Position numbers and translations under genes: made by a program. 35,274 bases of DNA from Acidimicrobiia bacterium (GTDB taxonomy: Bacteria; Actinomycetota; Acidimicrobiia; Spongiisociales; Spongiisociaceae). The stretch is taken from contig VXMM01000052.1 of the NCBI GenBank assembly GCA_009841105.1, positions 1-35,274 on the forward strand, in the 5' to 3' direction. Below are positions 1 through 8,650 of the stretch, in pieces. The notes under the pieces are model-generated. The model was not told the DNA's origin. It did not search any database and saw nothing but the letters and a program-made list of their open reading frames with translations. Positions within the stretch are counted from its first letter, which is position 1; each line of letters opens with the position of its first letter.

Positions 1-2
1 AC

Positions 3-242
3 ATCCTCGGCATGTCGGCCCTGCTGACCACCACCATGCCCTACATGAAGGTGGTGATCGACACCCTGGCCGACCGGGGCATGCGGGATGACTACATCGT
101 CATGGTGGGAGGCGCTCCCCTCAACGAGGAGTTCGGGTTGGCGGTAGGCGCCGACGCCTACTGCCGGGACGCTGCGGTGGCCGCCGAGACCGCAAAGGAT
201 CTGGTTGCCAGAAAGCGGATCCTCATGAGCGAGCAGGTCTGA
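3..242 (+). CDS. Corrinoid (B12-binding) methyltransferase protein, C-terminal part
   Basis: The gene enters from the left edge, and only about 79 codons are visible. The visible part reads ...TTTMPYMKVVIDTLADRGMRDDYIVMVGGAPLNEEFGLAVGADAY, which is the end of the cobalamin-binding Rossmann domain of MtaC/MtbC/MttC-type corrinoid proteins. The VGGAPLNEEFA-like strand and the GADAY...DAA helix are the diagnostic part. The His ligand (DxHxxG) lies upstream of the window. In the family, this protein carries the methyl group on cobalt between a substrate methyltransferase and a pterin methyltransferase. Both partner types are encoded downstream on the same strand, so it very probably opens or heads this operon. 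It ends one base before the next start. The family call is firm; the methyl donor is inferred. Confidence 0.88.
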   Translation: MLGMSALLTTTMPYMKVVIDTLADRGMRDDYIVMVGGAPLNEEFGLAVGADAYCRDAAVAAETAKDLVARKRILMSEQV

Positions 243-243
243 G

Positions 244-906
244 TTGGTAACCCGCCACCGGATCTCGGATGGGACCGGGCCCCGGACGCGCGAACGCGAC
301 CGGCCACCCCGGTTGCTGGTACTGGCCTGTGGGGCGCTTGCCTCGGAGATCCTCTACTTCATCAGGCTCAACGGCTGGAACCACGTGTCGCTTGCCTGTC
401 TACCGGCCCGGCTCCACAACACGCCCGACCGGATCGTGCCGGAGTTGGAGGCCCGCCTGCGGATCGACGCGGGCCGATACGATCGGATCCTCATCGGCTA
501 CGCCGACTGCGGAACGGGAGGCCATCTGGATGCGCTCGTGGAGCGGTGGGAGAACGTGGAGCGCCTACCCGGCGCCCACTGCTACGAGTTCTATGCCACC
601 CCGCCAGTGTTCCGGGATCTGCATGAATCAGAACTCGGCACTTTCTACCTGACGGATTTCCTCACCCGGCACTTCGATCGCCTCGTATGGCAGTCCCTGG
701 GACTCGACCGCCATCCACAGCTTCGAGACATGTACTTCGGGAACTACCGCAAGCTGGTGTACCTATCCCAGTTCGACCGTCCGGAACTGCGTATTAGGGC
801 CGAGGAGGCTGCCCGCCGGCTGGGCCTCGAGTACCAGCACCGGCCGGTCGGCCTGGGCGAGTTGGCAACCGGCTTGGAGACCTTCGTCTCGTGGCCCGCC
901 GCTTGA
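244..906 (+). CDS. DUF1638 domain protein
   Basis: This is a 220-residue protein starting with TTG one base after the previous stop, so translational coupling is likely. The core begins near residue 22 (RLLVLACGALASEI) and continues with the pattern typical of DUF1638 (PF07796): LHNTPDRI near residue 58, the ILIGYADCGTGG strand-loop near 80-91, and HCYEFYA near residue 113. No membrane segment is visible. The biochemical role of the family is not established, but it recurs next to corrinoid methyltransferase genes, and that is where it sits here. An accessory role in methyl transfer or corrinoid handling is an inference from position only. Conserved Cys, Asp and His residues in these motifs could bind a metal, but this is not shown. 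Confidence 0.75.
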   Translation: MVTRHRISDGTGPRTRERDRPPRLLVLACGALASEILYFIRLNGWNHVSLACLPARLHNTPDRIVPELEARLRIDAGRYDRILIGYADCGTGGHLDALVERWENVERLPGAHCYEFYATPPVFRDLHESELGTFYLTDFLTRHFDRLVWQSLGLDRHPQLRDMYFGNYRKLVYLSQFDRPELRIRAEEAARRLGLEYQHRPVGLGELATGLETFVSWPAA

Positions 907-946
907 TCATCGTGGTGAATCGGGCTGGCGTGAGGGTTCAGAGGTC

Positions 947-1306
947 ATGATCAGCCGCCGGGGTGTTTCCCGCAACCAGCGTGCCCGGTCCGAGTTGATC
1001 GTCATTTACTGGCGTGACATCCCGGCCCAGGTCACAGCCCGGTCAGGCCGGAACAAGATGGCGGTCGAGCTACCGCCCCGGTTTCAGCGGGCTATCGACC
1101 GGGCCGCGATGGTGGCCGGAAAGAAGACCTACGACCAGTACATCGAGGAATGGCGCCGCACCTCGGAGCCCTGCGGGGAGGACGTCGAGGCCGAGGCTGA
1201 GGCCGCTGCCGCTCGAATCGAGAAGGAATACCCAAAGGATCGCGTCCGGCGCATAGCGTCCAACGGCGGCCTGGAGGAGACCCCCTCCGCGGGAGAGCCG
1301 GCATGA
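947..1306 (+). CDS. PF13769 'virulence factor' family small protein
   Basis: This is a 119-residue soluble protein. Residues 16-72 carry the family pattern: ELIVIYWRDIPAQV, then a basic stretch, then LPPRFQRAIDRAAM and YIEEWRR. The C-terminal third is acidic and low in complexity. The start at 947 has AGAGG about five bases upstream. The stop overlaps the next start (ATGA). The Pfam name 'virulence factor' is historical and says nothing about function here. The family is commonly found beside pterin and corrinoid methyltransferase genes in environmental bacteria, and its position inside this operon fits a one-carbon accessory role (inference). It is unlikely to be an enzyme by itself. Confidence 0.7.
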   Translation: MISRRGVSRNQRARSELIVIYWRDIPAQVTARSGRNKMAVELPPRFQRAIDRAAMVAGKKTYDQYIEEWRRTSEPCGEDVEAEAEAAAARIEKEYPKDRVRRIASNGGLEETPSAGEPA

Positions 1307-2202
1307 TCCACACGGTGGTCAGTTCCGCCACCCGCGAGGTGGTCATCGGCCCGGACCGGCCCTTCGTCGTGATAGGGGAGCGGATCAACCCGACCGGCCG
1401 CAAGCTTCTGGCCGCCGAGATGAAGGTAGGAGACTACAGCCGGGTGGAGGCCGACGCCCTGGCACAGGTGGCAGCCGGGGCACACATGCTGGACGTCAAC
1501 GCGGGCATCCCGCTCGCCGACGAGCCCGCCATCCTCGCCGAAGCGATCCAGCTGGTCCAGTCCCTGGTCGATGTCCCCATCTCCATCGATTCATCCATCG
1601 TGGAGGCGCTGGAAGCAGGCCTGTCCGTCTACCAGGGCAAGGCCCTGGTCAACTCGGTGACCGGCGAGGAAGAACGCCTCGAGCGGGTCCTTCCGCTGGT
1701 GGCTGAGCACGGGGCGGCGGTGGTGGCCATCTCCAACGACGAGACCGGCATCTCCGAGGATCCGGAGGTACGTTTCCGAGTGGCGGCCAAGATCGTTGAG
1801 CGGGCCGCCCGGTTCGGGATCCCGCCCGAGGACGTGGTGGTGGATCCGCTCGTGATGCCGGTCGGCGCGCTCAGGTACGCGGGTAAGCAGGTGTTCGACA
1901 TCCTGCATCGGCTCCGGGACGAATTAGGGGTCAACTCCACCTGCGGGGCGTCCAACATCAGCTTCGGGCTACCCAACCGGCACGGCATCAACAGCGCCTT
2001 CCTCACTATGGCCGTTGCCAACGGCCTCACCTCGGCCATCACCAACCCCCTCGAGCCGGACATAGCGCAAGCCGTCAAGGCGGCGGACGTGCTCATGGGA
2101 AACGACAAGGATTGCGCCCGGTGGATCCGCGCCTTCCGGCAGCCCTCCCCCGGAGGGCGCGCCCGCCGACGCAGCCGACGCCGCCCTGCCCCCGCTGCGT
2201 AG
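1303..2202 (+). CDS. Pterin-binding (DHPS-fold) methyltetrahydrofolate:corrinoid methyltransferase
   Basis: This is a 299-residue TIM-barrel protein of the AcsE/MeTr type, which moves a methyl group between a corrinoid protein and tetrahydrofolate. Visible family motifs in order are GERINPTGRKLL (about 25-36), a DVNAG strand (about 65-69), SIDSS (about 92), NSVTGEEE (about 112), DPLVMPVG (about 186) and SNISFGLPNR (about 217-226). The last of these separates MeTr from folate-synthesis DHPS. The start overlaps the previous stop. In this operon it would accept the methyl group from the corrinoid protein and make 5-methyl-THF. An unusual feature is the tail after about residue 278, which is rich in Arg and Pro (GRARRRSRRRPAPAA) and is not part of the barrel. 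Confidence 0.88.
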   Translation: MIHTVVSSATREVVIGPDRPFVVIGERINPTGRKLLAAEMKVGDYSRVEADALAQVAAGAHMLDVNAGIPLADEPAILAEAIQLVQSLVDVPISIDSSIVEALEAGLSVYQGKALVNSVTGEEERLERVLPLVAEHGAAVVAISNDETGISEDPEVRFRVAAKIVERAARFGIPPEDVVVDPLVMPVGALRYAGKQVFDILHRLRDELGVNSTCGASNISFGLPNRHGINSAFLTMAVANGLTSAITNPLEPDIAQAVKAADVLMGNDKDCARWIRAFRQPSPGGRARRRSRRRPAPAA

Positions 2203-2211
2203 GTCTCGACC

Positions 2212-4281
2212 ATGGATGCCCCGACCGTACAGGTGGTGTTCACCCCCTCCGGCAGGCGGGGCAGGATCGAGCCGGGTACGACGGTGCTGGACGCAGCCCG
2301 GGGCCTCGGGGTCGATGTGGACTCCGTATGCGGCGGGCGCGGGCTGTGCGGACGCTGCCAGGTGACCCTGGGCAGCTCCGCCTCCGAAGGCATCGATTCG
2401 GGCGGCCAACGGCTTTCCCTTCCCGAAGCCCAGGAGTTGGGCTACAAGGGTCGCCGCCCGCTCCGCGCCGGTCACCGCCTGGCCTGCGCGGCCCGTCTCC
2501 AGGACGACGCGGTTATCGACGTACCTCCCTACAGCCAGGTACGCCGCCAGGTGGTACGCAAACGGGCCGAGGTGGTCGATATCCCGGTGGATCCGGTGGT
2601 ACGCCTTCATTACCTGGAGGTGGCGCCTCCGGACATGCACCACCAGGCATCCGATCTGTCCAGGGTGCTCGAGGCCTTGGACCGGCAGTGGGGTATTGCC
2701 GGGGTGAAGGTCGATCATCATGTGCTACAGGGACTGCAGGAAGCCCTCCGGGCCGGCCAGTGGGCGGTGACGGTGGCCGTTCACGACGGAGACACCGTCA
2801 CGGGAGTGTGGCCGGGGTTCCACGACGGGCCGCTCGGAGTGGCCATCGACGTCGGATCCACGACGGTGGCCGGCCACCTGTGTGATCTTTCCACTGGCGC
2901 GGTACTGGCCTCCTCGGGAGTGATGAACCCCCAGATCCGTTACGGCGAGGACCTGATGAGCCGCGTTTCATACGTGATGATGAACGATCAAGGCCAGGAG
3001 GTCCTTACATCAGCGATCCGGTCGGCCCTCGATGAAATGGTCGGAGACCTGGTCGAGCAGGTGGGCAGAACCCGGGACTCGGTGCTGGAGGTCGCCCTGG
3101 TCGGCAACCCGATCATGCACCATCTGGTCCTCGGCCTCAGTCCTTACCATCTGGGCGTAGCGCCGTTCGCCTTGGCCACCGACAGAGCGGTCCGCACCAC
3201 GGCCTCGAAGATCGGCGTGGAGGCCCATCCGGGCGCCCGGCTCTATGTGCTGCCATGCGTGGCGGGCCATGTCGGAGCCGATGCGGCGGGCGCCATCCTG
3301 TCGGAGGGCCCCCATCGGAGCCGGGCAATCCAACTGCTCGTGGATGTGGGCACCAACGCGGAGATCGTTCTGGGCAGCGCCGGTCGCCTGCTGGCGGCCT
3401 CCAGCCCGACCGGACCAGCTTTCGAAGGTGCCGAGATCAGCTCCGGCCAGCGCGCCGCGCCCGGCGCCATCGAGCGGATACGGATCGATCGCGTCACACT
3501 GGAGCCCCGCTTCAAGGTGATCGGAGTGGATCTGTGGTCGGACGAGGAGGGCTTCGAGGATGCCGTCGCGGCAACGGGCGTGATCGGCATCTGCGGGTCG
3601 GGCATCATCGAGGCGGTGGCCGAACTGGTGCTCTCCGGGGTGGTGTCGACCGAAGGCCTCATCCAAGACGGTGGCCGCACCGAGCGGGTCGTGGCTGACG
3701 GACGGTCGGCGGCCTACCTGCTGTACGAGGGACCGCCGGGACGGGGTAGCCGGATAATGATCACGCAGAATGACGTAAGGGCTATCCAGTTGGCCAAAGC
3801 AGCGCTTCAGGCCGGCGTCAGGCTGTTGATGGACCGCCTGGGAGTAGATCGGGTGGACGAGATCAGGTTGGCCGGCGCCTTCGGCAGCCATACCGATCCC
3901 ATCTACGCCATGGTGCTGGGGATGATCCCCGACTGCGATCCGGATCGGGTGTCGGCAGCGGGAAACGCCGCCGGAGCCGGGGCGATGATGGCGCTGCTGA
4001 GCGGGTCGGCCCGGTCCGAGATCGAAGCTCTGGTAGGCAAGGTCGAGAAGATCGAGACGGCGGTAGCGCCCGGTTTCCAGCGCCACTTCGTGGAAGCCAT
4101 GGGGATACCCCATGCCACCGTCGCATACGAGCATCTCGCCCGTAAGGTGGACCTATCGGGCATCGTCTCGTCCGGGCCGGCCAGCGGTGGACGCCGTGGC
4201 AGGACTCGTAGAAGAGCGAGCCGGGCCGCCGCCCGGCGGACCGAAGCCTTGGTCGGGTGGCGTAGAGAGGAGGATCGATGA
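2212..4281 (+). CDS. RACo-like corrinoid reductive activator (2Fe-2S plus ASKHA domains, DUF4445)
   Basis: This 689-residue protein resembles RACo/RamA-type activators, which use ATP to return oxidised Co(II) corrinoid to the active Co(I) state. The N-terminus is a plant-type ferredoxin domain with cysteines at about 40, 46, 49 and 92 (VCGGRGLCGRC and LACAARL). A linker domain follows. The C-terminal actin-like ATPase has GVAIDVGSTTVAGHL near 211-225, NPQIRYGEDLMSRV near 241-254 and LLVDVGTNAEIVLG near 375-388. RACo-like proteins carry a 2Fe-2S cluster; RamA carries 4Fe-4S clusters instead, so the former is the better match. The last 35 residues are strongly basic (GGRRGRTRRRASRAAARR), an odd extension. 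The stop overlaps the next gene. Its presence implies that the upstream corrinoid protein is used in repeated turnover. Confidence 0.9.
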   Translation: MDAPTVQVVFTPSGRRGRIEPGTTVLDAARGLGVDVDSVCGGRGLCGRCQVTLGSSASEGIDSGGQRLSLPEAQELGYKGRRPLRAGHRLACAARLQDDAVIDVPPYSQVRRQVVRKRAEVVDIPVDPVVRLHYLEVAPPDMHHQASDLSRVLEALDRQWGIAGVKVDHHVLQGLQEALRAGQWAVTVAVHDGDTVTGVWPGFHDGPLGVAIDVGSTTVAGHLCDLSTGAVLASSGVMNPQIRYGEDLMSRVSYVMMNDQGQEVLTSAIRSALDEMVGDLVEQVGRTRDSVLEVALVGNPIMHHLVLGLSPYHLGVAPFALATDRAVRTTASKIGVEAHPGARLYVLPCVAGHVGADAAGAILSEGPHRSRAIQLLVDVGTNAEIVLGSAGRLLAASSPTGPAFEGAEISSGQRAAPGAIERIRIDRVTLEPRFKVIGVDLWSDEEGFEDAVAATGVIGICGSGIIEAVAELVLSGVVSTEGLIQDGGRTERVVADGRSAAYLLYEGPPGRGSRIMITQNDVRAIQLAKAALQAGVRLLMDRLGVDRVDEIRLAGAFGSHTDPIYAMVLGMIPDCDPDRVSAAGNAAGAGAMMALLSGSARSEIEALVGKVEKIETAVAPGFQRHFVEAMGIPHATVAYEHLARKVDLSGIVSSGPASGGRRGRTRRRASRAAARRTEALVGWRREEDR

Positions 4282-5816
4282 GCGCCCGCAGGAGGAGGAG
4301 AGGAGGCGGAAGGGAGGCGCGCCAGGCCTTACGCACTGCTCGGGTAATCGAACAGCAACCGTTCCTCACCCGCGCCGTGGACCGCACCGAGGTGCTCTCC
4401 GAGGAGGGCTTGGAGCTCATCGAGCACAACGCCGACACGCTCCTCGAAGAGGTCGGGATCGAGATCATGAACTTCCCCGAGGCCCTATCCATCTACGCCG
4501 GAGCCGGCGCCGACGTGGAGGGTACGCGGGTCCGCTTCCCGCGTGGCATGTGCCGGGAGATCATCACCCGCTCCGCGCCCGCCTCGTTCGTCCAGCACGC
4601 CCGTAACCCCGCTAGGTCGGTCACGATCGGGGATCCCCACATCGTGTTCGCTCCCGCTTACGGGTCCCCGTTCGTGCGGGATGCCGACGCCGGGCGTCGC
4701 TACGCCACCATCGAGGACTTCAGGAACTTCGCCAAGCTCGTCTACATGAGTCCGGCACTGCATCATGGTGGCGGGACCCTGTGCGAGCCGGTCGACCTGC
4801 CGGTGAACAAGCGCCACTTCGACATGCTCTACAGCCATGTCGCGTACCACGACAAGCCCTTCATGTCCTCGGTGACCAAGCCCGAGCGGGCCCAGGACTC
4901 GGTCGACGTATGCAAGATCGTCTTCGGGGAGGACTTCATGCGCGACAACACCGTGCTGATGGGCCTGTGCAATGCCAACTCCCCCCTGACGTGGGATTAC
5001 GCCATGCTCGGATCGGCCAAGGTCCTCGCGGAGAACAACCAGTGCGCTCTCATCACCCCCTTCATCATCGTGGGCGCCATGGCCCCGGTGACGGTGGCTG
5101 CAGCGGTGACCCAGACCCTGGCCGAGGCTCTGGCCGCCATAGCCTTCACCCAGATAGTGCGCCCCGGGGCACCGGTCATCTTTGGCTCTTTTGCCGCCTC
5201 GATGTCCATGCAGAGTGGCGCCCCCACCTTCGGAACGCCGGAGCCTGCCCTGGTGCTCTACGCGGTCGGCCAACTCGCCTCGAGGCTCGGGGTCCCTTTC
5301 CGATCGGGCGGCAACCTCACCGCCTCGAAGATCCCAGATGCCCAGGCCGCCTACGAGAGCGCCACAACCTTCCTCCCCGCCCTCGCGGCAGGCGTCAACT
5401 TCGTTCTCCATACAGCCGGATGGCTCGAGGGCGGGCTGACCATGGGGTACGAGAAGTTCGTGCTGGATGCCGACCAGGCTTCGATGATGGCCCGCCTGGT
5501 GGGCGGGGTGGACCTGAGCGAGAACGGTCAGGCGATGGAGTCGCTCCTGACCAACGGTCCCGGTCAGCACCATCTGGGCACCGCACACACGATGGCCAAT
5601 TTCGAGGATGCCTTCTGGGTGTCAGGCCAGTCCGATGTCGACAGCTTCGAGCAGTGGGAATTGAACGGGTCACTGGACTCGGTGAGCAGGGCCAACGCCG
5701 AATGGAAACGCCTGCTGGCCGAGTACGAGCAGCCGCCCTTGGACGAGGCCGTCCACGAGGAATTGAGCGAGTGGATCGCGGCGCGCAAAGCCTCCTTCCC
5801 GGACTCGAACGTTTGA
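4278..5816 (+). CDS. Non-pyrrolysine MttB-family (glycine betaine/trimethylamine-type) methyltransferase
   Basis: This is a 512-residue member of the MttB superfamily. The N-terminus has the usual Arg/Gly-rich start (MSARRRRRGGGREARQAL), then LIEHNADTLLEEVGIEI. The barrel follows with APAYGSPFVRDADAGRRYAT, MGLCNANSPLTWDYAML, IFGSFAASMSMQSGAPTFGTPEPAL and HTAGWLEGGLTMGYEKFVLDADQ. There is no in-frame amber codon, so it is not a pyrrolysine enzyme. Characterised non-Pyl relatives act on glycine betaine, carnitine, proline betaine or similar quaternary amines. The true substrate cannot be read from the sequence. It starts by a four-base overlap with the activator gene and would pass the methyl group to the corrinoid protein at the left edge. 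The family is certain; the substrate class is inferred. Confidence 0.9.
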   Translation: MSARRRRRGGGREARQALRTARVIEQQPFLTRAVDRTEVLSEEGLELIEHNADTLLEEVGIEIMNFPEALSIYAGAGADVEGTRVRFPRGMCREIITRSAPASFVQHARNPARSVTIGDPHIVFAPAYGSPFVRDADAGRRYATIEDFRNFAKLVYMSPALHHGGGTLCEPVDLPVNKRHFDMLYSHVAYHDKPFMSSVTKPERAQDSVDVCKIVFGEDFMRDNTVLMGLCNANSPLTWDYAMLGSAKVLAENNQCALITPFIIVGAMAPVTVAAAVTQTLAEALAAIAFTQIVRPGAPVIFGSFAASMSMQSGAPTFGTPEPALVLYAVGQLASRLGVPFRSGGNLTASKIPDAQAAYESATTFLPALAAGVNFVLHTAGWLEGGLTMGYEKFVLDADQASMMARLVGGVDLSENGQAMESLLTNGPGQHHLGTAHTMANFEDAFWVSGQSDVDSFEQWELNGSLDSVSRANAEWKRLLAEYEQPPLDEAVHEELSEWIAARKASFPDSNV

Positions 5817-5817
5817 G

Positions 5818-6681
5818 ATGACCGTTCCCTCCGGTTCTCGCTCCGGTCTCGACCGCGCCGGGAGGGCGGCGGTGCGGCGGATCCTCGAACACCCGAAGTT
5901 CGAGGTCCTTCCTCTCAAGAACGTCCTCGATCAGGTGCGCTGGCTGCCGGAAGGCGCCACGGTGTCCATCACCGCCTCGCCCACCAAGACGCTCGAGGAC
6001 ACGATGGACGTGGCCGCCGAACTCCGCCTGAGGGGCTTCCAGGTGGTACCGCACCTGTCGGCCCGCATGACCCACGACAAGACGCATCTCGCTGCCCTGC
6101 TGGGACGGATGGACGAACTGGAGATCTCGAGGATCTTCCTGGTGGGTGGGGACGCTCCGCAGCGAGGGATCTTCCCCGACGCCTACTCCCTGCTGCTGGC
6201 CATGGACGACCTGGGCCACCACCTCACCGAGGTCGGGGTGACCTCCTACCCCGAGGGACATGCCGTGATCCCCGACGCCAAGCTCTGGCAGGCCCTTCAC
6301 GACAAGCAGCCCTACGCGTCCTACCTGACCACCCAGATGTGCTTCGACCCCGAGGCCATCGGCGACTTCATTTCCGGTTGTCGAGCGGACGGCATCGTCC
6401 TTCCTGTCCGGATCGGGATTCCGGGAGTCGCCGACCGGTTGAAGCTGATCCAGATCTCGACCCGGATCGGGGTGGGACAGTCCGTGCGCTTCCTCTCCAA
6501 GCACCGGGGGTTGGTGACCAAGTTCATCAAGCCCGGCGGGTATGCCCCGGAGGGCCTTCTCGAAGGGCTCGCTCCGCTGGCCGACGATCCCGCAGCTGCC
6601 ATCCTGGGGGTGCACATCTACACCTTCAACCAGTGCGAGACCACCGAGCGCTGGCGGCAGGAGTACCTGGCCACTCTCTAG
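5818..6681 (+). CDS. metF: Methylenetetrahydrofolate reductase-like protein
   Basis: This 287-residue protein has the FAD TIM-barrel pattern of MetF: KFEVLPLKN near 22-30 with the expected acidic residue, SITASPTKTLEDTMDVAAEL near 45-65, LVGGDAPQRG near 109-118, SYPEGH near 142-147, YLTTQMCFDPEAI near 169-181, and a C-terminal IYTFNQCETTERW. It begins one base after the methyltransferase stop with no strong ribosome site of its own, so coupling is likely. Canonical MetF makes 5-methyl-THF. In this operon the likely direction is the reverse, oxidising methyl-THF to methylene-THF for energy or biosynthesis (inference). The sequence around the active site departs somewhat from textbook MetF and may mark a catabolic subfamily. 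Confidence 0.85.
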   Translation: MTVPSGSRSGLDRAGRAAVRRILEHPKFEVLPLKNVLDQVRWLPEGATVSITASPTKTLEDTMDVAAELRLRGFQVVPHLSARMTHDKTHLAALLGRMDELEISRIFLVGGDAPQRGIFPDAYSLLLAMDDLGHHLTEVGVTSYPEGHAVIPDAKLWQALHDKQPYASYLTTQMCFDPEAIGDFISGCRADGIVLPVRIGIPGVADRLKLIQISTRIGVGQSVRFLSKHRGLVTKFIKPGGYAPEGLLEGLAPLADDPAAAILGVHIYTFNQCETTERWRQEYLATL

Positions 6682-6722
6682 AATTCCACGTGGCCCCCGC
6701 CGCAAGCCAGAGGCTTCGACAC

Positions 6723-8510
6723 GTGACCCCTTCGACAGTTCGCCGACCGCTGCTCGACCCCGCGGTGGCGGGCGTGAGCGCCCGGTTCGATGACTTCCGC
6801 GCGAAGCTGGTCCCGCTCCGGCTCGTCGACCCGTATGGAGTCTGGGTCTCCCATCACCTCACGGATGTCCAGGACGTCATCCACCGGGCGGAGTTCGAGG
6901 CCCGGGCGGGCAACTGGGTGGCCGGATTCGTCTCCTACGAGGCCGCCCCGGCCTTCGACCGTCGGCTGGCGGTCCGGCCACCGTCTCCCGGCCTCCCGCT
7001 GGCATGGTTCGCAGGGTTCCGTGACGCGGTGTCAGAGCCGGCCGGGTCGGGCGGCGAGTACCGGATCGGGCCATGGCGACCCGAGGTCACGGACGCCCGC
7101 TACGGCCGCAACGTGGACCGGATCCGGGAGTTCATCCGGGTCGGCGACACTTACCAGACCAACTACACGTTCCGCTTGCGAGGACGGGTCGGCGGGGACC
7201 TCAAGTCCCTCTACACCGACCTACTGGATGCCCAGGGGGGCGGTTATCACGCCTTCCTGGAGACCGGCCGTCACACAGTGGTCTCCGCCTCGCCGGAGTT
7301 GTTCTTCCGCTGGGACGGCCGGCGTATCGAGAGCCGGCCCATGAAGGGCACCATGGCCCGGGGACGCTGGGAACAGGAGGATTCCCGGTTCCGGGAGCGG
7401 TTGCTCGCCTCGGGCAAGGACCGGGCCGAGAACGTGATGATCGTGGACCTCCTGCGGAACGACCTGGGAAGGGTGGCCCGGTTCGGCAGCGTCCAGGTGG
7501 AGCGCCTGTTCGAGGTGGAGCGGTTCGAGACGGTGTGGCAGATGACTTCGACGGTGGCTGCACAGACCCAGCCCGAGGTGGGTCTGTTCGACATCTTCGC
7601 GGCCATGTTCCCGTGCGGGTCGGTGACCGGAGCGCCGAAGGCCAGGACCATGGAGATCATCGAGTCCCTGGAAGCCTCTCCCCGGGGCGTCTACTGCGGC
7701 GCCATCGGGTTGCTGGCACCACCCGGATCGGGCCGGCCGAGGGCCGAGTTCTCGGTGGCCATCCGCACTCTCGTGGCGGACACCCGCAACGGTGAGGCAG
7801 AGTACGGCGTCGGCGGGGGAGTTGTACACGAGTCGACCGCGGCCCGGGAGTATGAGGAGGCGATGGTCAAGGCTCGGGTCCTGTCAAGTCGCAGGAAGCC
7901 GGTGACGCTGCTCGAGACGATGCGATGGGAGCCCGGCCATGGTGTCTGGTTGCGGGACCGCCACCTGAACCGACTCCGCTCGTCGGCGCGCTACCTGGGT
8001 ATGACCATCCGGGAGGTCGCGATCGCCGAGCTCCTCGATGGCTTGTCGGGCGACGAGCCGCTCCGGGCCCGCCTGCTGGTGTCGGGGGACGGGTCCGTCA
8101 CGATCGAGACGTCGCCCCTTACTCCGGGCCCCTTGGTGGTGGGGTTGGCCATCGATGATCGCCCGATCGACCGGAGCGACTACCTGCGCTATCACAAGAC
8201 GACCCGGCGGGAGGTGTACGAACAGGCCGCCGCCCGGCACCCGGCTGCGGACGATGTGGTGCTCGTGAACGAGTTGGGGGAGGTGGTCGAGACCACCATC
8301 GCCAATCTCGCCGTGCGCATGAGCGACGCATGGGTCACCCCACCCGTCGCCTCGGGCTGCCTGCCGGGCACCTACCGGGAGGAGCTCATCGATCGCGGAA
8401 CCCTGACCGAGCGGCGGGTTCCGGTGTCCGATCTGATGGCCGCCGACGAAATAGCGGTGATCAACTCCGTCAGAGGATGGCGAACCGCCAAGCTAGTAGG
8501 CATTGATTAG
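6723..8510 (+). CDS. pabB: Aminodeoxychorismate synthase component I fused to 4-amino-4-deoxychorismate lyase
   Basis: This 595-residue two-domain protein makes p-aminobenzoate for folate. Residues 1 to about 390 are the chorismate-binding domain: GDTYQTNYTFRL near 144-155, SRPMKGTMARG near 202-212, ENVMIVDLLRNDLGRV near 237-252 and FPCGSVTGAPKARTMEII near 296-313. From about residue 395 a class IV aminotransferase-fold (PabC) domain follows, with YHKTTRR giving the probable PLP lysine near 492 and NELGEVVETTIANLAV near 515-530. GTG at 6723 is chosen because AGAGG lies nine bases upstream. GTG at 6690 is in frame but has no ribosome site. The glutaminase subunit PabA is not in the window. It sits directly after the one-carbon operon, which fits folate supply. 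Confidence 0.9.
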   Translation: MTPSTVRRPLLDPAVAGVSARFDDFRAKLVPLRLVDPYGVWVSHHLTDVQDVIHRAEFEARAGNWVAGFVSYEAAPAFDRRLAVRPPSPGLPLAWFAGFRDAVSEPAGSGGEYRIGPWRPEVTDARYGRNVDRIREFIRVGDTYQTNYTFRLRGRVGGDLKSLYTDLLDAQGGGYHAFLETGRHTVVSASPELFFRWDGRRIESRPMKGTMARGRWEQEDSRFRERLLASGKDRAENVMIVDLLRNDLGRVARFGSVQVERLFEVERFETVWQMTSTVAAQTQPEVGLFDIFAAMFPCGSVTGAPKARTMEIIESLEASPRGVYCGAIGLLAPPGSGRPRAEFSVAIRTLVADTRNGEAEYGVGGGVVHESTAAREYEEAMVKARVLSSRRKPVTLLETMRWEPGHGVWLRDRHLNRLRSSARYLGMTIREVAIAELLDGLSGDEPLRARLLVSGDGSVTIETSPLTPGPLVVGLAIDDRPIDRSDYLRYHKTTRREVYEQAAARHPAADDVVLVNELGEVVETTIANLAVRMSDAWVTPPVASGCLPGTYREELIDRGTLTERRVPVSDLMAADEIAVINSVRGWRTAKLVGID

Positions 8511-8650
8511 CGGCCGGTGGCAGGCGTAGTGGCCCTGACCACCAGACTCCTGAATCGTTGACTTACCAGGCTTGTGACAAGACGACCGGCGCATCGACCG
8601 ATCCGGACCTGTCTTAAGTTCCGGCCCGGGCCGTGCCTGGCAACAAGGGG

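Noticed and set aside
2112..2885. Long overlapping frame over the start of the activator gene
   Set aside because: Very high Pro, Gly and Arg content typical of an out-of-frame shadow in GC-rich DNA; the RACo-like gene explains the stretch.
4278..5816. Pyrrolysine-containing trimethylamine methyltransferase
   Set aside because: No in-frame amber codon interrupts the gene, so it belongs to the non-Pyl branch.
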